The notes beneath the pieces were generated by a model. It was not told where the DNA came from, searched no databases, and saw only the letters and a program-made list of their open reading frames with translations. 64,000 nucleotides of DNA from Romanomermis culicivorax (Eukaryota; Nematoda; Enoplea; Mermithida; Mermithidae): contig CAWUHX010000389.1 in assembly GCA_963922205.1 (NCBI GenBank), forward strand, positions 1 to 64,000. Direction: 5' to 3'. The translations under genes were made by a program, and so were the position numbers. Below are positions 55,501-64,000 of this stretch, piece by piece (the stretch's first letter is position 1; every line of letters starts with the position of its first letter).

Positions 55501-57298
55501 TAATATCTGCAATTGAAAAATGTCGGCGAAACTTTCAAAAAGAGAAATAAAGAATATTACTTCGCGACGTTTTATGCCCAAAAATTCCGTTGAAATAAGC
55601 TGGAATTCTAATGCTTCCAGCTAAATCGGAGCCAACAGCTTCAAAAGACGACGAAAAAATTTGAAAAGTAGTTATACTATGCTCTATTCAAGTTCTACGG
55701 TTTCCATATTTTTTAGTACAGTTGCAAAAGATCACTTTAGTTTCCAACCAAAACGTGTTTAAAAAAATCTAAATCTGTTCGAATTTATGCGAACTTATCT
55801 TTATTCGTTGAGAACGTTCGAGGCTGATCAAACGAATTTCTTTGTACTATAGGAAACTATGATTATTAGAAGAAGACAAAAAATCGAGATATGTCAATCG
55901 AAAATCTATTTTATCCCATCTTATCAAAAACTAACGTTCATCGATCAATATTGTCGATTCATAAATATAGAGATGTAAGCCTAATCGGATGATATTTCTT
56001 ACCAAACGGAAAGGCTGCGGCGCCGACCAGGGCGCCTTGACCCCCGCTACTTCCGCCCGAGGTACAACGACTATCGTAAGGGTTGGACGTCCGGCCGTAG
56101 ATTGTATTACTCGATTCGTACCACATACACATTTCGCTCGTATTCGTCGTACATACGATTATAGCGCCGGCTTTTTTAATCAAAGCTACAACGTCGGCAT
56201 CCTCGAACATGCGAACGTTTCTTATTGGTAAAATGGTGCCATTATAGGGAGATTATTAAAACCGTGGAAACATTCATTTTTCTATTTCGCAAAAGAAGTG
56301 AAATTTGGTCGATAATTTATTTTTTCGAGCAGCCAAATTTTAGAGCGTAAATCTAAAAATTACCTTCGTTTAAAAATTCCGGCAGTGCACAGCATGCCTG
56401 AAACATAAGTAAATTGGAAACGAAAATAGGGCGATCAAAGGGGATAAGACAGTCCTATGTTACTTATCAGAATCTTCTTTTACATCAGTGTTTCATCTTT
56501 CATATTTGATATTTTGTTTGCTACTTGTCCAGACAAGAACTGCGTGCAAAAAAAGTGATATCAATAATTTCAACAGAACCATTTCTTGCTTATTTCTGTT
56601 TCGTCTATTATGTAATTGAATTCCTAGGAAAAACTGATTTCTGAGAGCCTACTCTTCGGAAAATATACACGTACCGTAAACAAAAAAATGATCTTTCATA
56701 CAAATTGGGACGCCCAAAAACGGCGCCTCGTCGTAAGGCGCCGCTGAACCTGATTCGATTTGTTCGTCGGTTTTTATGGCTTCTTGTAAAGCTCGTTCGA
56801 AATTATCTTCAACGATTGCATTCAAAAGCGGATTAACTTCTAGACATCGTTTTATGCAAGTTCGGACAACTTGTTCGCTCGTTAGCTTAAAATATATATA
56901 ATGTTAGTAAAGAAAACGCGTACGCGTTGATGCCGAAGGAGAGAGACAATGAAAATTTTTCCAAATAAAAAGTCATCTCCAAAAGTGGATTAAAAATTCG
57001 AATCGAATTGGATCGAAATCATCAAAACTTACTCGCCAAAATATCACTCATTGTAGTCATATTTTAAATTCGAGACGTGTAACTTCATGCTAGTAATTCG
57101 CTAAAAACACACTTCTCTAGTTCGGATTTTTTTGGCCAGCGATACGGCGCTAGACAGTAATATATCATCTTCGACTTTCGACACGCGTCGACGTTTTATA
57201 AACAAATTTATAAATCCGAAAGCTAGAAATACAGCGGCGTAGTGGAAACGGTGATAAAATCGCCAGATGCTCGTTACGGCCATTAAAAGTCGAGTCAT
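52598..57298 (-). CDS. FAAH2-like: Fatty-acid amide hydrolase 2-like amidase
   Basis: Membrane-bound serine hydrolase of the amidase-signature family; relatives cleave fatty-acid amides such as anandamide. Exons in gene order: 57298-57113, 56885-56675, 56397-56364, 56220-56003, 55638-55561, 55506-55352, 55089-54994, 54112-53986, 53172-52598; 1680 nt, 559 aa. Residues about 15-35 are a hydrophobic membrane anchor followed by KRRR. The Ser-Ser-Lys triad is in place: Lys126 (GVPICMKDHF), Ser201 (TSGGSSGGQGAL) and Ser225 (GSDLAGSIRIP), with the same spacings (75 and 24) as in mammalian FAAH. The C-terminal part holds FTFQYTAIFNSLGLPVTCCP and AVQVVGGPRKDHVTLAVA. All introns are GT..AG. Intron 8 carries a family B MITE. 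The gene appears intact; substrate preference cannot be told. Confidence 0.94.
53255..53630 (+). mobile_element. MITE family B, copy 6
   Basis: The right end is TTACATGTATG and the left end is altered (CATAACGTATACGGGGACC). It keeps the blocks GATTCCCCAAAATTCA, the perfect hairpin GGCGCGACGCGCC at 53432-53444, ATAGGATTGGAAAATCCTGG and CAATGGCTAGCCATATTG. No matching flanks were found. Confidence 0.7.
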
Positions 57299-59679
57299 TG
57301 TTGTCTTTTCGGCAAAAACGGATATTTCGAGCCAAATTTAACGTCTGATAAATATTCTCTGATAATACACTTTAAAGGAGAGGTGAGAACACACACCTGC
57401 AGCTGATTGAATTGGGGGAGTCGACCATCAAAAAGCTTAATCTTGTATATGCTATTGTCGGCGATTAGATTTTTGTTTTGGTTTTCCTATCAGACACGTT
57501 GGGATCTGAATTTAAAGCACTGCTAAAAACTTTTAAATGATCTACAATATGCTAGTTTTAGACTAGAATCAATTACAGAAAATATTGAAAATCATTCCAA
57601 AAACTTGTGACAAAAATCGTTGAAAAAAATAGTTTTTCACGCGAATTAGCTCCCCTTCGTAATGCTGCTGCAATTTATGTTATTATTCATATTCTTAAAC
57701 GAATTTTTGCAGTACACTTTTACTCACATGGAAATTCTCAAAACCAAAGAAAATGGAATTTCTACAGCTTCCGAATTTCTAAAACGTTGCTTTACCTTGC
57801 AAAATGAACTTTCTTACATGCACATAAAACTAATTATTAACCGTCTTTAACGATGGCAGGATTATATTAAAGATTTAATGATGTCCATTTGAAAAGCTCG
57901 CTGACTATAATGGATACAGTTTTCATCCGGAAACCAAACATTTACTATATCATACTGCTTCTTGATTGATTTCCATTGATAAAATAGACATGCTGGCAGT
58001 GGATTATAAGTTTGAATTTATATCATGCATTAAAAACTTGAAGGTTTCGCCCCAACGTCACTATACTTATGCATTAAAATTGAATCAATATCCACAGCTT
58101 CAAAAACACGCTTTGGAAAATATACAAAAAAATTGATAAAACAGCAAAAAGCAAAAATATATATATAAAACCAAAAACCTAAAAAATCTCAAAAAATAGT
58201 CTTGGAAAATGTCAAATTTTCCATCGAAAATGACTTTTTCGTCAAAATTGATCAAAAATTACTGATAAATTACATCGTATAGGCAGTTTTCGACGACCCT
58301 AAGTTAAATTTTAGTTGTCGACAGCTATTCCCTCACATTAGCAGGCAGGAAATCGACGAATTACTAGTTTTTTGGCCAAAAATAACCTTTTTTCGAACAA
58401 AAATCGATCCAAGAGCGAGTTTTTCGGAGCTTGGCGCAAAAATGATGCTCGGTATCACTTCAGAAGCGAAAATTCATTGATCACGAGTGTGCTTTTTTCT
58501 GTTTTTTGGTCGAAAAACACATTATTATAGTACTTGCTGACTCCCTCGGGAAAACTTTGGTAAGTTGGCTACTTCCTCCCTTAAAAACGGCTTTTATCGA
58601 GTACCTAACTGATCCTATAGCTCTAACAGGTATGCCACAATGAACATCCCTCATTCAGATTTGGCAGAAATCATCTGTCCACTCCCCTTAGAATCGGCTT
58701 CTATAACCCTCATGATGATTGGAGCTCTTACAGGTTCGTCCGCTGAATCCAACTGAAGCGTGGGAAAATATTGAGATTTCGATACTATACTCTAAAATGA
58801 ACTGATCTGGAATTCCAAAGCCTATTGTCCCATTTTGGGGATCGACTGAAAGCCTTTTTCATACTAAGCCTCAAAAAACAAAATTTCAGAAGAAAACAGT
58901 GCATGTGCAATGAGAATTCTCAGGACAAGAGGACTGCACTGCAAGCAATGGAAACCAGGGTTTCTGCACGCAGCAAACAGATTTCGGTTTGTGTATCCGA
59001 ATTTTTCCTAAGTTGCCTAGTGCAACCAAAAGCTTTTGACGATGTTTCAAGTTATATAGAGTTTCCTGTCCAGAAATGCATTTTATTGAGTTTTAAAATA
59101 AGAAAACACGGAGATTTCACGTTGTTCGTAATTCTGGGTATTATTTCCAGTCTGCGGTGAAATATCATCCTACCTTATGCTGAAATTAAAACACCAGCAT
59201 GTAATGCATAAATGAGATTTTGTGTTGATGTTTGATGTATTTTGTCGGAAATAAAGATTTTTTCGATTACTTTCACAAAATATTTTTGCGATGTTTAAAA
59301 ATTTCTGAATTTTATGAACATAAACCTTTTCCATTTGGAAAATGATTAAAACATTATCAGCATAGAACATCAACTGAAGTTTTGGCTGGTTGAGTTGAAC
59401 AATCTAGATTGTTGGTTGCTTGTGTAATTTTTGAATTTTTTCCATTTCCAAAATGGTTTTTGAGAAATCATCGAATTCACTGAGAAATTAGACTTTTTAT
59501 TTTGAAAAAATTCATTTTTTAGCATTCTAATCCAAAAATTTTCCCCCATTTTTCAAAAATTTCCGACATTTTAAAAAACATTTATAATGTGGTCACGGAT
59601 GCTTTTTTCTGCATTTTAGAAGTAAACCTCAACACACGGGTGTTGTCGGAGCCAGTAACCTGCAAGAATGGAGAAGCAA
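57299..59679. other. Upstream of the FAAH gene, no gene recognised
   Basis: 57299-57420 is the likely promoter and leader of the minus-strand FAAH gene; no TATA box is convincing. From about 58130 the DNA becomes repeat-like. The segment at 59040-59120 (AAGTTATATAGAGTTTCCTG, GAAATGCATTTTAT) resembles 10340-10400. A 111-residue plus-strand frame at 58825-59160 shows no known domain and lies within that repeat. Confidence 0.4.
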
Positions 59680-60890
59680 TGAGAAAATCCTAGTCAGGTC
59701 ACTGGATAGTCAAATTAAACTAGTGAACGATACACTGGTGTTATACAGCTGAAAGTCTATTAACGATAGACTTTTCATTCATACATCTACTATTAACATT
59801 TCTGTGATTCCAATAAGAGTTATGGAATGTTATTTATTTCTTATACCGACGCGAAGTGCCGGAGAAGGTTTCGTATTTTTACTTTCTAACATGATGGAAA
59901 ACGAATCTTCGCAACGTTGAGAAATAAATTAAAATCATTTTGATAAGAGTGTAATTTGCTCCTCTTTCCAAGTTTTTATGAAAAAAAATTTCAGGTTTTT
60001 ATAAAAACGCTGGAAAATGAATCTATGCAACAAATATTCCTGAATAGAAGTTCTAAATTTACAATCTAGAATAATCTACATGTAACGGGGCCCCGAATTT
60101 TTTGGGGGGGGGGGGGGGGGAATCGGGCGACCTTTTTTGGGCTGGAGGCCAGTAATTCGCAACATTTTTGGGGGAGGGGGCTCTCAAGGACAAAAATTCG
60201 ACTTTTTCACGAAAAAAATTCCGGAAAATAGTTCAAAACAGGTATTTTTTCCGCACAGTGCGGATTTTTTTGGGGTCGTGCGGAAAATTTTTAGAGAGTT
60301 TACCACACGGAACGGAAACTTTTTAATGTTTTTAGTGGTTTTTAATGGTGGTGCGGGAAAAACCCATGGTTCAAAAACTGATAATTTTTTTCTAAAAAGA
60401 CCGAAAAAATGTATTCATGGCGCGAAGAGCCGAGAAAATTCACATTTTTGACCATTTTTTGTTCAAAAATTGACATATTTAATAAAAAATGACATTTTCC
60501 AAATTTTTCCTAGCAAAAGTAGGGGGGTCTCTATGACTACCATATGGCTAGCCATAGGATTGGAAAATCCTGGGGGGGGCGGTCGCCTAATGGCTAGCCA
60601 TATGGTCGACGATTTCTGGGGAGTTCCCATAGCACTTCCCCCCAATTACATGTATGTAGAATGATGTTTTGGACCTTCATCGTTTATAAATGCAAAAGTC
60701 CACTTTGAAAACGTTTGAAAAATTACAAGCCGTGAGAGAAAAATTGAGGGGATTGTTGAAACATCTCAATTTTCGGAGGAATACTGATTGTAAACGATTG
60801 AAAAATGGGACGAGGTAACTTAAATCATAGAAACTGTTGAGGGTTAAATAGCAAGTGGAAGGAGATATGCTAACGGCCGCGCCTCATAGA
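59680..60890 (+). repeat. Dispersed repeat block with GGCCGCGCCT, copy 3
   Basis: It has the same order as 16960-17475 and 30345-30945 (TCAGGTCACTGGATAGTC, TATTAACGATAGAC, the hairpin CCGACGCGAAGTGCCGG at 59846, AACGCTGGAAAATGAATC, CTAAATTTACAATC, then the MITE, TATGCTAACGGCCGCGCCTC). The MITE at 60075-60656 splits it. Confidence 0.75.
60075..60656 (+). mobile_element. MITE family B, copy 7, in a dated host repeat
   Basis: It starts TCTACATGTAACGGGGCC and ends TTACATGTATG. The flanks TAGAATAA (60067-60074) and TAGAATGA (60657-60664) are an 8-bp duplication with one change. The related unfilled site at 17201-17208 (TAGAATGA within the same host repeat) supports the ends. It has an extra internal stretch (60245-60365) with GTGCGG repeats that other copies lack. 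Confidence 0.88.
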
Positions 60891-61311
60891 AAATAATTAT
60901 CATTATCAACTTCCGAAATTTCGGCTTTTTGAATTTTTAATGGTTTTTCCATGATTTTAAGTAGTTTTTTCGAGTTTAATTCCTTAGAATGTTTGGTACA
61001 TCAAAATAACTACGTAAATAACTGCTGGAAACTTTCTCTATCATCTTAGACTAGTTGGGAAGTCTAAAAGTGTCAGTCTGAGGCAGTGGTTTTTATGCCA
61101 GAGGCAAATGAAAATTTTTCGGGGCAAACGAAATGGAGGTAGTCATTTGTACGTGTACAAACGGCTCTTTCCCCGTTTATGGAAGAAAATTTTGGGGATA
61201 AGGTACAGAAAATATGCATTTTGGTGAATTTTAGAAGTTCATAACCCCACAATTTTCCGGCGCTTGACGCCGGTTATAACTTTAATATGTATTACCAAGC
61301 TCAGACCAGGC

Positions 61312-62101
61312 CAGGCTTTTTTTTAGTCATTTTAGGAGCCTGGGCTCCTAAAAGTTCGAAAATGGCTCCTAAAATTTTACTCCAAGGAGCCAATTTGGCT
61401 CCGAAAAATTCAGCTGAAGTTTAACCGAATTTTAATTGTTTGCTATAATTATATTATATATCAAGCAACTTTACATGAATGCGTTTCTATTTTTAAGATC
61501 TCTTTAACAATAAACGATTTACTACTATTTTTAACTGTTTTTCCGAGATAATTTTGTGTTTCAATGCAACAAACGCTGGCGTTGAGCGTGGTTTTTCTCT
61601 GGTGAACAGATTAAAGACGAAAACTTGGTCGCAAACAACAGTAAGGTCTTACTCGATCAAAAAATCAAATAGCAAAATTAGATTTTTCATCGATCATCAA
61701 ATCAGGCTGAACATTTGGACGTCTTGATGCGTTTGCAGAAATGCCACAGCAATTGTAATAATTTTGATTTCGAAAGTGCTTACAAAATAAGGGCTAAAGA
61801 AACGCGATATAAAACTGGTGATTTAGCTAAGAAACGTAATGAATAAACGTGTCGTGTTTTGATTGAAAATAAACTTTTTTGATGAGTTCCGTTTTAAAAG
61901 CAAATTCAAAAAATTTGCCCTATCTGTGATACAAATAAATTTGGATTAAATACAATCAAACTATACGAATTATATAATGCATTAATTTTTATCAAAAGTG
62001 TGCATTGATTATTTATGGCTCCTAAAAATGTCTGTTTGGCTCCTAAAAATTTAGGTCTAGGAGCCATTTGGCCTGTAAATTTTTGACGAAAAAAAAGCCT
62101 G
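61312..62101. mobile_element. hAT-like element with AGGAGCC subterminal repeats
   Basis: It starts CAGGCTTTTTTTTAGTCA and ends AAAAAAAAGCCTG. The exact 8-bp duplications GACCAGGC lie at 61304-61311 and 62102-62109. The left end has several TTTTAGGAGCC/GGCTCCTAAAA units, and the right end has the same units again. The 790 bp contain no convincing frame. Confidence 0.9.
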
Positions 62102-62389
62102 GACCAGGCCCGTATTTACAGGGAGGAAGGGGGGAATTCCCCGCTAAATTTTTTTCAGGATAAAATTTTCAACAATATCACTGTACTTTACATCACAATT
62201 TCCAAATTAAAGTATTATATTTACATACTTTTCGTCGAACATAGAATTTAGCCACTAATGCAAGCACACATAAGGTAACTGTAAATAAGTCGTCTATACT
62301 GCAATTATTTTTATTCAGTAAGTTCTAAATTTTTTTTGAAAATTCACCCTTTTTTGGAAATCCTGGATACGGGTATGGCTCAGACGCGG

Positions 62390-62760
62390 CTTTCAGAATG
62401 TCTACCTTCACCTATCATTTAATGTGTAATAGTTTTCATCATCTCAAACGTATTATCTCATGTTTTATGGTAATGCTCGATATTTTATCTTGATATTTAA
62501 TGGAGATTCGTAGTTTTTCATTGGAACATTTCTTGAGAAAGATCAATACACCAAGTCTGTAAACTTTTTGAAGCGATTATTCCTTTCTTTAACATAAAAT
62601 CAACTTGGAAGCTTCATGGACGTAGTTTTCGGAAATTTTTACTCTTCCACTCATCTTTTCGGCCAAGTTCATGAGAGTTAACGAATAAATTACTGGTTTA
62701 AAAATTTTTCAAATAATAAAATTCTAAAAATTATGACTTTTGAACACTAAATTGGAATCT
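62390..62760 (-). repeat. Dispersed repeat block, inverted copy
   Basis: It is the reverse complement of the order seen at 4437-4790: TTAAAAATTTTTCAAATAA, CATGAGAGTTAACGAATAAA, TCAACTTGGAAGCTTCATGG, GAGAAAGATCAATACACCAAG, TCATCTCAAACGTATTATCTC, CAGACGCGGCTTTCAG. Confidence 0.65.
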
Positions 62761-63611
62761 AATTCTTGAAATAAATGTTTGGAAAATTGATTTTCCAGCG
62801 TCGATGAATGTCAATACACAAAATAACATCTTTTTCGGGCTTTCACTTGTCATCATGGAGGACTTAATCATCGGTGTATCATCTAATGAAAATTCATTAT
62901 GCTGTTAGTTTTCTAAACAAATTGTTCCACAATACTATTAGACTTGAAACTCGAAAATTTCAATTTTTTGCTTAATTTTAATGAATTTTTTGTAGTTATA
63001 AATAAAATTTGAAAATTACATTGGTTTGATTATTAGCCTATGGCCATGACGTGTAGGAACACAGGTTACTTATTCATACCTATTTTTGCTATGTACAAAT
63101 TGTACAAATGAAATATTTGCTGCCGTATGTTCAGGTGCAAATGGGTCATGTTAAGACATTTGGGTGCTCCCCCAATCGACAAATAACAAGTATGAAAATG
63201 ATTCATCTACAGGATTGGCAAGGCTTTGGTTTGGTTTGGCCACCAGAACAATTAATTTAGTTGAATTGAATTCACTGCATAGTAGAAAAAATTGTATTTT
63301 TACGCTACATTTGGTACACAAAAGATGTATATAAATCACTCGATATTCTACGTAACCAGTGTTTTTTCCAAAAACTTTTTGTCCCAGTGAAGGAAAACCC
63401 CAAGAAACTTTTCCCTTTGAGGAAAAATCAATTTTTTTAGTTTCTTTGCTTAAAAATCTTTTAAAATCATTTCCGATGTGTTTTTTGAACGTTTCTCATT
63501 AACTTGCATCTTATTCCACCAAAAACCGACATTTTTTGCAAGAAGTTTCGAGTTGAACTGTTTATAAATAAATATTTAAGTGAGTTTATAAGAGCCAAGC
63601 AAGAGAATAAT

Positions 63612-63827
63612 TCATTTGTTTTCTCCGCAGATTGTACATTTGACTTCACTATTCGATAACTTTTCTAGCCAAGCGAATTCAGATTGCCAATGGATTCGAA
63701 ACGCCCGATTTTTTTGTTGTGTCGCAGAGTCTTTTTGTACATCATCCAGCAGCATTTTTTCATTATCACTGTGATCAGTTAACTGTTCGGCACGGCACAG
63801 AGTTCTTTTGCACAGGCTAGGTTGCAA
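63612..63827 (-). pseudogene. Zinc-finger N-terminal fragment of a ZNF862/hAT-type protein
   Basis: The minus-strand frame ends with RAFRIHWQSEFAWLEKL then VKCTICGENK. This is the W..EF.WL....C..C start of the TTF/BED-like finger seen at the front of ZNF862-type and hAT-derived proteins. It stops soon after (a stop at about 63580) and has no continuation. It is a fragment, possibly related to the C-terminal fragment at 11924-12180. Confidence 0.5.
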
Positions 63828-63900
63828 TGTGCAACCTGGGGAAAAATTTTGGTTGCACAGCGTGAAATTTGGTTGCTGTGTGCAAAAAAACCTTTTGGAA
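63818..63900. repeat. GGTTGCACA repeat, related to the target of MITE B at 49.8 kb
   Basis: The stretch GGTTGCAATGTGCAACCTGG, GGGAAAAATTTTGGTTGCAC and GTTGCTGTGTGC repeats a GTTGCAC dyad. A similar stretch flanks the MITE at 49735-49781 and 50214-50240, and another trace is at 11050-11090. Confidence 0.55.
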
Positions 63901-64000
63901 AGTACAGTAGTTGGAGCTATTGCTAAAATGCAACTTGATTTGAAAAAAAATTTTTTTCACTTCTTCAGCTGGGTGACATGTCACCATGTCACCCTCCTGT

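Noticed and set aside
58825..59160. 111-residue plus-strand open frame
   Set aside because: It overlaps repeat sequence also seen near 10.3 kb. No motif, and Lys/Ser-rich AT-driven composition.
1..64000. CRISPR arrays, operons, prokaryotic insertion sequences
   Set aside because: The short tandem arrays at 3.3, 19.0 and 34.0 kb have no unique spacers, and the genes are spliced, so prokaryotic features are not expected or seen.

Overview
This is a window of animal nuclear DNA. It is AT-rich, with genes split by spliceosomal introns (GT..AG, mostly 50-400 bp, some of several kb swollen by repeats), a eukaryotic tRNA with internal A and B boxes, and no operons or ribosome-binding sites. The proteins (a FAAH2-type amidase, a MATH-BTB protein, prolidase and a DNAJA-type chaperone), together with many hAT-type transposons, suggest an arthropod, most likely an insect. 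That placement is inference from family resemblance, not a database match.

Four protein genes can be reconstructed exon by exon; in each the exon lengths sum to a multiple of three. They are: a DNAJA (type I Hsp40) gene at 21641-26311 (+, 8 exons, 343 aa) with no visible J domain; a prolidase at 28112-36467 (+, 14 exons, 481 aa); a MATH-BTB protein at 41377-51833 (+, 7 exons, 362 aa); and a FAAH2-like fatty-acid amide hydrolase at 52598-57298 (-, 9 exons, 559 aa), convergent with the MATH-BTB gene. A tRNA-Leu(AAG) lies at 39289-39370. An arginine/glycine-rich ORF of unclear status lies at 283-751. The genes are unrelated housekeeping or regulatory loci and do not form a pathway.

The rest is mobile DNA. 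The tract 3.6-20.5 kb is almost wholly repeats: a long imperfect palindrome (about 5.8-9.5 kb), small inverted-repeat elements, remnants of hAT transposases (11.9 and 14.5-15.0 kb) and a non-LTR retrotransposon tail (15.0-15.5 kb). Introns and intergenic DNA elsewhere carry short hAT-like elements, many with exact 8-bp target-site duplications that I could read directly. Families A (CATACCTGTA ends, long G/C homopolymers), B (CATACATGTAA ends) and C (CAGACATG/CATACATG ends) share related termini, and several insertions are nested. Further elements with clear duplications lie at 13143-13676, 28810-29285, 41711-42495, 43214-44706 and 61312-62101.

One technical oddity: bases 18-43 match the widely used SMART cDNA primer, so the left edge of the window may be an artefact. 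A short GC hairpin (CGGCGCGAAGCGCCG and variants, usually followed by AAAATTT) recurs across otherwise different repeats; with the array-bearing element at 41.7 kb it is the most intriguing unexplained sequence pattern.
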